Assembly: GCF_000250655.1 (NCBI RefSeq)
Contig: NC_016935.1
Span: 7,272,001 to 7,336,000, forward strand
DNA: 64,000 nucleotides
Reading direction: 5' to 3'
Source: Paenibacillus mucilaginosus 3016
Lineage (GTDB): Bacteria; Bacillota; Bacilli; Paenibacillales; NBRC-103111
Part shown: one piece after another, positions 51,420-60,009 of the stretch
Position numbering within the stretch: the first letter of the stretch is position 1
Layout of the letters: every line of letters begins with the position of its first letter
Notes under the pieces: generated by a model
The model's input: only the letters and a program-made list of their open reading frames with translations
The model's database searches: none
What the model was told of the DNA's origin: nothing
Made by a program: the position numbers and the translations under genes

Positions 51420-52652
51420 GTGAGAAAAATCATCGTATCTTCCCTGCTGTCCGCCATGGTATCCGTAAGCGCATTCGGCGCTGCCGTGCCCGCTGGTGCC
51501 GCCGCTTCCGAAGTCCCCGCAGGCATCATGGATGCCGCAGGCGCTACCGCCTCCAAGGAATCCGGCAGGACGGTCCTTCCTCCGCTGGACCTGCCGTCGG
51601 TGAGCAAAGCTATAGCCGGACTCCCTAATAAGGAGGCCACGGCAGCACTGGTCTTCGTGGGCACCCCAACACAAAGCTGGATGGGCGCCTCCGGCGTATC
51701 CGATCTCCGAACGAGCGCGCCGGCCCGGGCTGACGGACGGTTCCGCATCGGCAGCATCACCAAGGTGTTCACCGCCGCCGTCGTCCTCCAGCTCGCGGCC
51801 GAAGGCAAGGTCGACCTCGACAAACCGATCCAAAGCTATCTGCCCGGGCTGCTGCCCGAATCGTATCCGCCCATTCAGGTAGGCCAGCTGCTCCATTATA
51901 CGAGCGGGCTTCCAAGCCCCAAGCTCCCGGACGGCGTGAAGGAATCGGACCTGCCCGCAATGACCTGGACACCCGAGGAGGTCGTCCGGCTGGCCGTAAC
52001 CCAGCCCATGGAGTTCGAGCCGGGAACCCGCCAGCATTATGCCAATATCAACTACTTCCTCGCAGGACTGCTCATTGAAGCAGTGACGGGCAATACCTAC
52101 GAGACGGAAGTGGAGTCCCGCATCATTATACCTCTCCGCCTGTATGACACCTACCTGCCGGGCAGCGATATCCGGATCCTCGGGAACCATGCCTTGGGAT
52201 ACCAGGCAGTAGAGCAGAACGGCAAACCCGAGCTGGTGGATGTAACCGAAGGCAGCCAGTCCTTCACCTGGGCCGCCGGCCAGATCATCTCCACTACCTC
52301 CGACCTCGATACCTTCATGACCGCACTCTTCCGGGGCCAGCTGGTTCCTGAAGACCAGCTCCAGCATATGTTTACCGTACCGGATGTGCCTGCGTGGAGT
52401 CCAGACGGCAAAGACGCGGGGCGGGCGACCATGAGCATGGGCATGTCCCGCGCCGTCATCAACGGGATTACTTTCTGGGGGAAAACGGGAGCGAGACCCG
52501 GTTATGCGAACGGCATGTTCGCTACGCGTGACCTCGAGCGGCGTGTCGTCTATTCGGTGAATTCCACGGATGCCAAGGGAGCCGGCGAGAATAAGCTCGG
52601 GCTGCGGATCGCCATGTCCGCCTTCGGGGTCCTGCCCAAATCTGCACCATGA
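51420..52652 (+). CDS. Secreted serine hydrolase, class C beta-lactamase/DD-peptidase fold
   Basis: The product is 410 residues. A Sec signal peptide ends near residue 29 (AGAAAS). Active-site motifs are SITK (Ser112-Lys115), YANINY (the Tyr-x-Asn box) and WGKTGA (KTG box). The family includes DD-carboxypeptidases, esterases and penicillin-binding-like enzymes, and the substrate cannot be fixed here. GTG 51420 is preferred, since AAAGGAG lies 9 bases before it; the ATG at 51411 abuts that site. Confidence 0.9.
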   Translation: MRKIIVSSLLSAMVSVSAFGAAVPAGAAASEVPAGIMDAAGATASKESGRTVLPPLDLPSVSKAIAGLPNKEATAALVFVGTPTQSWMGASGVSDLRTSAPARADGRFRIGSITKVFTAAVVLQLAAEGKVDLDKPIQSYLPGLLPESYPPIQVGQLLHYTSGLPSPKLPDGVKESDLPAMTWTPEEVVRLAVTQPMEFEPGTRQHYANINYFLAGLLIEAVTGNTYETEVESRIIIPLRLYDTYLPGSDIRILGNHALGYQAVEQNGKPELVDVTEGSQSFTWAAGQIISTTSDLDTFMTALFRGQLVPEDQLQHMFTVPDVPAWSPDGKDAGRATMSMGMSRAVINGITFWGKTGARPGYANGMFATRDLERRVVYSVNSTDAKGAGENKLGLRIAMSAFGVLPKSAP

Positions 52653-52668
52653 GTTAATAAAAATGACA

Positions 52669-52699
52669 AAAGCCCCCTCCGGCTTATCACCGGAGAGGG
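52669..52699. terminator. Terminator between the serine hydrolase and the small charged peptide gene
   Basis: AGCCCCCTCCGG pairs with CCGGAGAGGGCT around a seven-base loop. The T tail is on the minus strand (TTTTGTCATTTTT), so it mainly ends the ilvA-side transcript. Confidence 0.75.
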
Positions 52700-52714
52700 C
52701 TCCAACCTGCCTGC

Positions 52715-52873
52715 TTACATCAGCCGCGGACGCCGGCGCAGCGCAGCATTGCGGTCGCGGCAGCCGGCGCGCAGGCCGCCCGGACGCCAGCGGTCATCGT
52801 CGTCCTCGGCGTACTCCTCGTAATCCTCCAGGAACGTATCGGTCACCGGTTCCTGCTTCTCATCGATCGGCAT
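52715..52873 (-). CDS. 52-residue highly charged peptide downstream of ilvA
   Basis: The peptide has an acidic first half (MPIDEKQEPVTDTFLEDYEE, then AEDDDDRW) and an Arg-rich second half (CRDRNAALRRRPRLM). GGAGGAATGAGGAAGG precedes ATG 52873. It lies 36 bases after the ilvA stop and before the shared terminator, so it is probably co-transcribed. I recognise no family and infer no function. Confidence 0.55.
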   Translation of the reverse strand: MPIDEKQEPVTDTFLEDYEEYAEDDDDRWRPGGLRAGCRDRNAALRRRPRLM

Positions 52874-52909
52874 GCCTTCCTCATTCCTCCCTGCAGGCTC
52901 CGCGCCCGG

Positions 52910-54176
52910 TCAGATCAACAGATTGAACAGGTTCGGATCCTTGTTGATTTCGCTGAACTGCAGGCCCCGCTGGATCATCCGCTCGGTCAGCGGGCCGTAG
53001 TCTTCCTTATGCTTGAGCTCGATGCCCACCAGGGCGGGCCCGTTCTCCTTGCTCGTCTTCTTCGTATACTCGAATCCGGGTGATGTCATCGTTCGGGCCG
53101 AGCACATGCTCGAGGAACTCGCGCAGGGCGCCCGCGCGCTGCGGGAAGTTCACGATGAAGTAGTGCTTCAGGCCTTCGTAGATCAGGGAGCGTTCCTTGA
53201 TCTCCTGCATCCGGTCGATATCGTTGTTGCCGCCGGAGATGATGCAGACCACGGTCTTCCCCTTGATCTGCTCGCGGTAGAATTCGAGCGCCGCCACAGT
53301 AAGCGCCCCTGCAGGCTCGGCCACGATGGCGTTCTCGTTGTACAGCTCAAGGATCGTCGTGCAGACCTTGCCTTCCGGCACGACGATGATGTTGTCCACA
53401 ACGCTGCGCGTGATGCCGTAAGTCAGCTCGCCGACCCGCTTCACCGCCGTGCCGTCGACGAATTTGTCGATCTCGGCGAGCGTCACGACCTCGCCCGCCT
53501 CCAGCGACTGCTGCATCGACGGGGCGCCCGTCGTTTCGACGCCGATCACCTGGGTCTGCGGCGAGATGCTCTTGACATAGCTGCCGACGCCCGAGATCAG
53601 ACCGCCGCCGCCGATCCCGGCGAAGACGAAGTCCACCTGCTCCCGCAGGTCGTTCATGAGCTCGAGGCCCACGGTCCCCTGCCCGGCCACCACCTTATGG
53701 TCGTCGAACGGGTGGATGAAGGCCATGCCTTCCCGCTGGCCGTAGGCCACAGCTTCCCTCAGGGCATCGTCGAACGTATCGCCCGTCAGCACCACTTCGA
53801 CGAAAGCGCCGCCGAACAGCTTCACCTGCGAGATCTTCTGCCGCGGTGTTGTCGCCGGCATGAAGATGCGCCCCGGAATGCCCAGCGCCTTGCAGGAGTA
53901 GGCTACGCCCTGCGCATGGTTGCCGGCACTCGCGCAGACGACCCCCTTCTCCAGCTGCTCCTGGGGCAGAGAACGGATCATATTGTAGGCGCCGCGGATT
54001 TTGAACGAGCGGACGACCTGCAGATCCTCCCGCTTCAGGTAGACATTGCAGCCGTAGCGTTCGGAGAGGATGAAGTTTTTTTGCAGCGGTGTATGTTGGA
54101 TGACATCCTTCAGCACGTGGCTGGCTACGAGGATATCTTCAAGTTTGATGGGATTCGTATTAGATGCTTCTGTCAT
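52910..54176 (-). CDS. ilvA: Threonine dehydratase with one apparent frameshift near the C-terminus
   Basis: This PLP enzyme deaminates threonine to 2-oxobutanoate for isoleucine synthesis. The PLP Lys is K59 (SFKIRGAYN), with the Gly-rich loop GIGGGGLISG. ATG 54176 follows GGAGG. After GPNDDITR the frame goes out of register: an extra A near 53077 makes CGGATTCGAG where CGGTTCGAG would continue FEYTKKTSKENGPALVG in frame to a stop at 52910. As written, the protein ends at 53007 with an unrelated tail, losing the last 50 residues of the ACT-like domain. This may be a base-calling error. Confidence 0.88.
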
Positions 54177-54297
54177 GACGGGGGTTCCTCCAGCCGCTTT
54201 CGGATTTCCATTCATTCTAATTTCTATTCATTATACACCGAACCCTTCCGGTGTCCACCCCATTCCGTCCGCGTGCTTCCGCCCAATTCCCGCCAAA

Positions 54298-54355
54298 TGC
54301 GAAACAGCCCTCCCCCCGGCGCACCTAAGGCACCGAAAGAAGGGCTGCTTCCAGC
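54298..54355 (-). terminator. Weak terminator after the SLH protein gene
   Basis: On the minus strand CAGCCCT pairs with AGGGCTG across a 36-base loop, followed by TTTC. Support is modest. Confidence 0.4.
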
Positions 54356-54404
54356 CGTCCTAACCCTTTTTAATAGAAGGAGAACCTCTCTCTATTTCAG
54401 CGAA

Positions 54405-55622
54405 TTAGCGGATGATGAGTGTCGTCACAACGGAGTTCTTGCCCTTCAGCTCGATGGAGCGGCCGGCGGTCAGCAGGCTCAGGTCCCCGGAGATGTAAAG
54501 GTTCGAGGATACCGGATAGACGGCCGTCTGCGTGCCTCCGTTCACGGACTGGTTGATGGTGATCGTAGCGATCTCGCCCTGGTTGTTCAGCTTGTAGCTG
54601 TTCAGCGTGCCCGAGACGCTGAAGTCCGTGGAAGGCGTCGTCGTGCTGTTCGCCAGCTTCGTGACCTCCACATAGATCGCCTTGGAGTTGTACGTGCGCA
54701 CGAGCAGCTCGTCACCTGCGCGCAGTTCCGACGAGGCTGCACGGGAGCCATTGCGGAAAATAAACGCGTTCGAATCGAGCTCGATGTTCACTGTCGTGTT
54801 GTTCGACAGCTTCACATTAAGGAGGTTATTGCTCACACCGGCCGTAAGCGTTCCTTTGACGGAAGCCTGGTCAGGCAGCTGGGTGCCCGTACGATCAAGC
54901 AGCGCAGCCAGCTCGGCGCGGGTTACCGGCTTGTTCGGGCGGAAGGTGTTGTCCTCGTAGCCGTCGATGAGGTTCTTCTCGATCGCCACGGCGACATAGC
55001 CCACCGAACCGGCCGGAATCTGCGACGCATCCTTGTATGGAAGCTTCGCGTTCATTTTCGACTTCGCTTCGTTCTGCAGCTTGAGCGCCTTGACGAGCAG
55101 CGTCGTCGCCCACAGGCGGTCCGCTTCTTTCTCCGGCTGAACCATCGTGTCGGTTTCGGAGAACAGGTCGTTCTGCAGCGCTACCGAGACGTAGCCGACC
55201 GCCCAAGGATATTTCTCTTCGAGCTTGTCGCTGTCCTTGAAGTTGAGATCGGCCGACTTCGCCGCATCGGATTCGGCTTGATCGCGCAGCCCCATCAGAC
55301 GCACCGCCGCCGTGATGGCCTCGATCCGCGTGATCGTTTTGCGCGGCTGGAACGTGCCGTCTTCATAGCCCTCGAATACCTGCTTCGAGGCCAGGGAGGC
55401 GATATAGCGTTGTGCCCATTCGACATCCGCACCCTGCAGGTCGTCGAAGCTCAGCTTGATGTTCACATTCACATCCTTGGAAGCCTTTACATTTGCGGAC
55501 TTGCCTTTATTCTTATCGCTGCCTTTGCCGTTACCGTTATCCGCGAACGCCGCCGTGGCACCGCTGAGCATCATGGCCAGGGTCAATCCGGAAATTACGG
55601 ACTTCTTGAACGTCTTGTTCAT
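54405..55622 (-). CDS. S-layer homology (SLH) domain protein
   Basis: This 405-residue exported protein has a Sec signal peptide at 1-28 (cleavage near AFADN) and a Lys/Asn/Gly-rich linker. Three SLH repeats span about 60-245 (YEDGTFQPRKTITRIEA; YVSVALQNDLF; YEDNTFRPNKPVTRAELAALL). A C-terminal beta-rich domain follows. SLH repeats bind secondary cell-wall polymer, so the protein sits on the cell surface. ATG 55622 has GGAG 7 bases before it. It is divergent from a membrane-anchored flavoprotein gene. Confidence 0.92.
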   Translation of the reverse strand: MNKTFKKSVISGLTLAMMLSGATAAFADNGNGKGSDKNKGKSANVKASKDVNVNIKLSFDDLQGADVEWAQRYIASLASKQVFEGYEDGTFQPRKTITRIEAITAAVRLMGLRDQAESDAAKSADLNFKDSDKLEEKYPWAVGYVSVALQNDLFSETDTMVQPEKEADRLWATTLLVKALKLQNEAKSKMNAKLPYKDASQIPAGSVGYVAVAIEKNLIDGYEDNTFRPNKPVTRAELAALLDRTGTQLPDQASVKGTLTAGVSNNLLNVKLSNNTTVNIELDSNAFIFRNGSRAASSELRAGDELLVRTYNSKAIYVEVTKLANSTTTPSTDFSVSGTLNSYKLNNQGEIATITINQSVNGGTQTAVYPVSSNLYISGDLSLLTAGRSIELKGKNSVVTTLIIR

Positions 55623-55848
55623 CGTCATTCTCCTCTGATTATGAAGTTGGTTGATGGTGATGCAGATTGGGAATTCAGAACAACCTTCGCGAAGTGTTCC
55701 GTGCTAATACTAAGGATTTCGCCGGATTGGAAACCTTTGGGGGGGTGCTTTGATCGTTCTCCCTAAAAATGTTAGACTGGTCTTCAGTAACGCCAAACCC
55801 TCCGTACGGGAGCGGTCTGGAGAGAACGAGGAGCGTGTAACGGCACCC

Positions 55849-57489
55849 ATGAAGAAGAACGGAAAAAGGCTGTCGGTCGGACTTCTCGTCCTGGCCCTGG
55901 TGGCGGTCGCCGCCGTGGCCGCACTGGTATCCGGCCAGTTCGGCGGAAGCCGGCAGCAGACGGCGCAGCCGTCAGCCAAGCAGGAGACCCCCGGCAGTGA
56001 AGCGGCAGGAAACCCGTCCACAGGGCAGACGGATGCCGGAGCGGTGAAGCAGGCCAGTATACAGGAAAAGGTTGACATTGCCCTGATCGGCAGCGAGCTC
56101 GAAGGGCTGTATCTGGCCCGGGCCGCAGCGGATGAAGGGCTGAAGGTGAAAGTGATCGATCCCCGGCCGGCCTTCGGCGGGCAGGTGCTGCAGGGCGAGA
56201 TGCTGTTCCTCGACGAGACGCGGGACGAGCAGCATCGGCTGCTGGTGCAGGGACGCGCGAAGGAGCTCTTCGACGGGTTCCGTGCCGGCAAGATCCGCAA
56301 GCTGTCCGAGTTCGAGCAGTATTTCGGCAAGCTGAGCAAAGACATCCCGGTGGAGCAAGGGGTGAACATCGACGGCGTGCAGCTCGAAGCAGGTGCTTTC
56401 GGCAGCGAGAGCAAGGTGGCCGGTATCGATTACACGACCAAGGACGGGGTCAAGAAGCGCCTGACGGCGAATTACGTAGTGGAGAACACCGACTACGCGG
56501 CCGTGGTATCCCGGCTCAAGGGTGCCGTGCGGATGCCGGGCCTGGAAGCCTTTTACGGACAGAAGGATATCGAATATATGAGCGCCGGCTTCATGATGAA
56601 ATTCAAGAATGTCGACTGGGAGAGATTCCAGAGCAGCTTCAAAGCCATGACCCCCAAGGAACGCAGCGCCAAGTACGGCTACGGCTCGGTCGACCACAGC
56701 TATGCGATCGGCCTTTCGGGCATGACGTCGAAGTACAAGCCGTCCAACGACAGAGTGTTCCTGCGCGGCTTCAATGCGGTCCACCAGCGGGACGGCGAAG
56801 TGCTCATCAACGCCTTCCTGATCTACACGGTGAACCCGGCGGACGACAAGTCCGTGGCGGAGGCGATGGAGCTCGGGAAGAAAGAGATACCGCTGCTTCT
56901 CGAACACTTCCGGAGGAACATCACCGGCTGGGAAAAGGCGGAGCTGAACGGCTTCCCGAGCTATCCGTATATCCGCGAGTACAACCACTACGAAACGGAT
57001 TATGTGCTGAAAGTGTCCGACATGCTGGGAGCCAGAATGTTCTGGGACAACGTCTCCATCGGCGGCTACCCGCTGGATCTGCAGGGCACCTCCGCCAACA
57101 AGTGGGGCATCGAGATGGGCCGTCCCGACAAGTACGGGATGCCGCTGCGCAGCTTCCTGCTCAAGAATTACGACAACGTCATTCTCGCGGGCAAGAATGT
57201 CGGCTCCTCGGCCATCGCTTACGGCAGTGCGCGCATTCAGCCGAATACGAGCCTGGCGGCGGAATCGATCGGCGTGATCCTGGGGCAGATCCAGGGCAAG
57301 AAGACGCTCCGCGAGCTGAAGGAAGCGGACATGCCGGCCCTGCACAGCTATCTCGAGAGCAAGTATGCGATCAAGGTTACGGGCGTGACCGGACGCAGCA
57401 AGATCGAGGGCTGGAGTGCGGAGGAGATCGCGAAGCTCGACAGCGGAGAGATCGTGTATCCTTCCTATGTCCAAAAAAGAAAGAAATAA
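55849..57489 (+). CDS. Membrane-anchored FAD-dependent oxidoreductase-like protein
   Basis: This 546-residue protein has a signal-anchor helix at about 9-27 (VGLLVLALVAVAAVAALVSG) and a Gln/Ser/Thr-rich linker. The FAD_oxidored-type domain begins VDIALIGSELEGLYLARAA, where the usual GxGxxG lacks its second Gly. The C-terminal FAD segment is well kept (VILAGKNVGSSAIAYGSARI). There is no twin-arginine motif and no lipobox. ATG 55849 has GAGGAG about 15 bases before it, which is long. If the domain is outside the cell it would be a Sec-exported flavoprotein, which is uncommon. The substrate is unknown. Confidence 0.82.
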   Translation: MKKNGKRLSVGLLVLALVAVAAVAALVSGQFGGSRQQTAQPSAKQETPGSEAAGNPSTGQTDAGAVKQASIQEKVDIALIGSELEGLYLARAAADEGLKVKVIDPRPAFGGQVLQGEMLFLDETRDEQHRLLVQGRAKELFDGFRAGKIRKLSEFEQYFGKLSKDIPVEQGVNIDGVQLEAGAFGSESKVAGIDYTTKDGVKKRLTANYVVENTDYAAVVSRLKGAVRMPGLEAFYGQKDIEYMSAGFMMKFKNVDWERFQSSFKAMTPKERSAKYGYGSVDHSYAIGLSGMTSKYKPSNDRVFLRGFNAVHQRDGEVLINAFLIYTVNPADDKSVAEAMELGKKEIPLLLEHFRRNITGWEKAELNGFPSYPYIREYNHYETDYVLKVSDMLGARMFWDNVSIGGYPLDLQGTSANKWGIEMGRPDKYGMPLRSFLLKNYDNVILAGKNVGSSAIAYGSARIQPNTSLAAESIGVILGQIQGKKTLRELKEADMPALHSYLESKYAIKVTGVTGRSKIEGWSAEEIAKLDSGEIVYPSYVQKRKK

Positions 57490-57523
57490 GAAGTGTCAAG
57501 CTAAGACGGACCGAATACCCGGG

Positions 57524-57575
57524 GTTCTGCAGCGCTCATACTGTATAGAGCGGCTGCAGGGCTCTTTTGTTTTTT
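57524..57575 (+). terminator. Terminator after the flavoprotein gene
   Basis: CTGCAGCGCTC pairs with GAGCGGCTGCAG around a ten-base loop, followed by CTCTTTTGTTTTTT. Confidence 0.85.
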
Positions 57576-57624
57576 GACATGGGGCTCCAGCGGGAGTAAA
57601 ATTAATTTGTTCAAGAGTTAAAGT

Positions 57625-57647
57625 ATTCAATTAGTAAACTATTGAAT
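57625..57647. promoter_or_regulatory. Palindromic operator candidate before the MarR-MFS pair
   Basis: ATTCAAT and ATTGAAT form perfect seven-base inverted arms separated by nine bases, centred 69 bases upstream of the MarR start codon. Confidence 0.6.
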
Positions 57648-57704
57648 GGTTAATACATAAGGGAAGCTCTTCCCCTTTTTTCCATGATTCGGAGGTATAT
57701 TCTG

Positions 57705-58130
57705 ATGTTAGAACCCACCGCGCGGACCGAGATTGAAAAATGGACCCGCCTCGCCATGCGACGCTGGATCGCGGAGATGAGCAGCGCGCTGCGCAATAAT
57801 CTCTCCAGCCAGCAGTACTACCTGCTGGAGGTGCTCCGGGCCGAAGGGGTCCGGCGTTCCTCCGAGCTGGCCGAAGCGCTGCAGATTACGCTGCCGGCCG
57901 TTACGAACCTGGCCAACAAGCTGGTGGCCGGCGGCTTCGCCGAACGGGTGCCGCTGGAGTCCGACCGCCGCGTCGTCCAGCTGCGCATTACGGACCAGGG
58001 CCTCGAGGCGCTGCAGGAGCTGGATGAGAAAGCTTCACTGCTCGTCGAACGCTTCTGGAAAGGCCTGGACACCGGGGAGAAGACCGAACTGACCCGGCTG
58101 CTCCGCAAGGCCATGGAGTACAAAGAATAA
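57705..58130 (+). CDS. MarR family transcriptional regulator
   Basis: This 141-residue winged-helix repressor has the recognition region LQITLPAVTNLANKLVAGGFAER and the wing VPLESDRRVVQLRIT. ATG 57705 has GGAGG 9 bases before it; an earlier in-frame ATG at 57684 overlaps that site. It is followed by a DHA2 efflux pump gene, the classic arrangement for autoregulated drug-responsive control. Confidence 0.92.
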   Translation: MLEPTARTEIEKWTRLAMRRWIAEMSSALRNNLSSQQYYLLEVLRAEGVRRSSELAEALQITLPAVTNLANKLVAGGFAERVPLESDRRVVQLRITDQGLEALQELDEKASLLVERFWKGLDTGEKTELTRLLRKAMEYKE

Positions 58131-58225
58131 GCAGGCGGAAACGCCTCGACAAAGACAGCAAGACACAAAAAGAGATACAAAGCCATACTGCAAGCTTGTT
58201 CAGCAAGGAGAGGAGAGAAACACTC

Positions 58226-59722
58226 ATGTCCACCCCCCTGCCGCCGGTGGAGGACCGGAATCAGCCAGTGGCGTTCTGGCCCCTGCTCATCGGCATTTTC
58301 TTCGGGTCGTTCCTGGCCATCCTGGGCGTCTCCACCATTAACGTGGCGATCCCCGTGCTTATGGAAGACTTTAACACCGGTCTGGATATGGTCCAGTGGA
58401 CCCTGACCGGCTTCATGCTCGCCACGGGGATTATCGCCCCGATCACCGGTTATCTCGGCGACCGGTTCAGTACCAAATACCTGTACGTCTTCGCACTGGT
58501 CGGCTTCACCCTGATGTCGGGACTCTGTGCCGCGGCCTGGAACATCGAATCGCTGATCGCCTTCCGCATCCTGCAGGGCGTCTTCAGCGGCATGGTCATG
58601 CCGACGACGATGACGATCATCTATCAGGTCATTCCTCGCGAACGCCAGCCGTTCGCCATCTCCATGTGGAGCTTGTCGGCCATGCTGGCCCCCGCCCTCG
58701 GTCCGACGATTGCCGGCTGGCTGATCCAGATTTTTGACTGGCACTCGCTGTTCCTGATGAACCTGCCGTTCGGGATCGTCGCCATCTACGTTGCGGTGCG
58801 CAACATCCCGTATTACCGGATCGCCGCGCCGAAGACCTTCGACCTGCCCGGCTTCGTCACGGTCATCCTCAGCAGCGCCTCCCTGCTCGTCGCCTTCAGC
58901 AACGCCCATACCTGGGGCTGGGGCTCCTGGCAGACGCTCTCGCTTCTGGCGGTCGGCCTGATCTCCCTTATTCTGTTCATCCGGCGGGAGAACCGGGTGG
59001 CGGAGCCGCTGCTGAATCTCCGGGTGCTGAAGTATCCGGTCTATACGTACACGCTGATCCTCAGCTGTATCATTACGGTCAGCCTGTACTCCGGCACCTA
59101 TCTCACGCCGGTGTTCCTGCAGAACATCCAGCATGTAAGCGCGCTGGATACGGGTCTGATTCTGCTGCCGGCGTCCCTCGCCATGGCGGTCTTCATGCCG
59201 ATCACCGGCAAGCTGTATACCAAAATCGGGCCGATGCCGCTCGTCATTGCGGGCATTCTGCTCATTGCCGTCGGCACCCTGGCCATGGCTCAGCTGACCG
59301 TTGGCGTATCGCACACTTACATCATCCTCTGGATGACCGTCCGCAACATCGGGATCGCCCTGGCCACGATGCCGGCCTCGAACGCGGGCATGGAAGTCAT
59401 CCCCCGCGAGCTGTCCGGACATGCGTCGTCCGTCAACAACTGGATCCGTCAGGGACTCGGTTCCTTCTCCATCGGCCTGTTCACGTCGATGCTGGCCTCC
59501 CGCGTCAGCGTCCACTCGGCCGATCTCGCTCAGACCGGCGGCGCTGCAGGTCAGGCCGCCATCGGAGCGCAGGCCTTCACGATGAGCGTCAACGACGTCT
59601 ACTGGGCAGCCACCGTCGTCGTGCTGATCGGCCTGCCGTTCACCCTCACCCTCCGGCGCCGGAAAAACCAGGGCGGCGGAGGCAAGCAGGTCCCGGACCG
59701 CGGCGGCCTGCAGAAGGCTTAG
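58226..59722 (+). CDS. DHA2 family drug-efflux MFS transporter (EmrB/QacA-like)
   Basis: This 498-residue antiporter has fourteen predicted helices. Landmarks are FLAILGVSTINVAIPVLMEDF in helix 1, the motif-A loop GYLGDRFSTKYLY, and the motif-C-like MLAPALGPTIAGWL. It exports hydrophobic compounds using the proton gradient. ATG 58226 follows AAGGAGAGGAG. It is co-directional with the MarR gene 95 bases upstream. Confidence 0.93.
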   Translation: MSTPLPPVEDRNQPVAFWPLLIGIFFGSFLAILGVSTINVAIPVLMEDFNTGLDMVQWTLTGFMLATGIIAPITGYLGDRFSTKYLYVFALVGFTLMSGLCAAAWNIESLIAFRILQGVFSGMVMPTTMTIIYQVIPRERQPFAISMWSLSAMLAPALGPTIAGWLIQIFDWHSLFLMNLPFGIVAIYVAVRNIPYYRIAAPKTFDLPGFVTVILSSASLLVAFSNAHTWGWGSWQTLSLLAVGLISLILFIRRENRVAEPLLNLRVLKYPVYTYTLILSCIITVSLYSGTYLTPVFLQNIQHVSALDTGLILLPASLAMAVFMPITGKLYTKIGPMPLVIAGILLIAVGTLAMAQLTVGVSHTYIILWMTVRNIGIALATMPASNAGMEVIPRELSGHASSVNNWIRQGLGSFSIGLFTSMLASRVSVHSADLAQTGGAAGQAAIGAQAFTMSVNDVYWAATVVVLIGLPFTLTLRRRKNQGGGGKQVPDRGGLQKA

Positions 59723-59763
59723 CGGCGCCGCGGAGCGCCGGTTGGCATGTAATAGGGTATCGT

Positions 59764-59812
59764 CGATAGCAAATAAGCCTTCTCCCATGGCGGAGAAGGC
59801 TTATTTGCTATG
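59764..59812. terminator. Perfect long terminator hairpin after the DHA2 pump
   Basis: ATAGCAAATAAGCCTTCTCC pairs with GGAGAAGGCTTATTTGCTAT, a 20-base perfect stem with a six-base loop. Confidence 0.8.
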
Positions 59813-59852
59813 TCTGCTGGTGAAATCGAGTCGGCGCGCAGGCGGTTTGCTG

Positions 59853-59934
59853 TAAATAGCGGAAGTACGATGTGCTATTTCGACTTTTTGAAGGTTCCCA
59901 TCAGAAATAAAGGAACTCAGATGCGCTATTCGCG
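59853..59934. repeat. Dispersed palindromic repeat family 1, cluster D (two units)
   Basis: Units lie at 59853-59882 (AATAGCGGAAGTACGATGTG) and 59904-59934 (AATAAAGGAACTCAGATGCG). Cluster E on the other side of the IS belongs to the same original array. Confidence 0.8.
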
Positions 59935-60009
59935 AGATCGAAGCTGTTTCTGGGCTTATCTGGACTTCTGTCAATAAAGTAGACACAAAAATGAAGGAAC
60001 CCTTTAACG

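Noticed and set aside
53013..55766. Plus-strand open frame of 917 codons
   Set aside because: It runs antisense across ilvA and the SLH gene, both of which have clear motifs; long antisense frames are common at this GC content.
57818..59788. Minus-strand open frame of 656 codons
   Set aside because: It is antisense to the MarR and DHA2 genes and is rich in Arg, Gly, Asp and His without domains.
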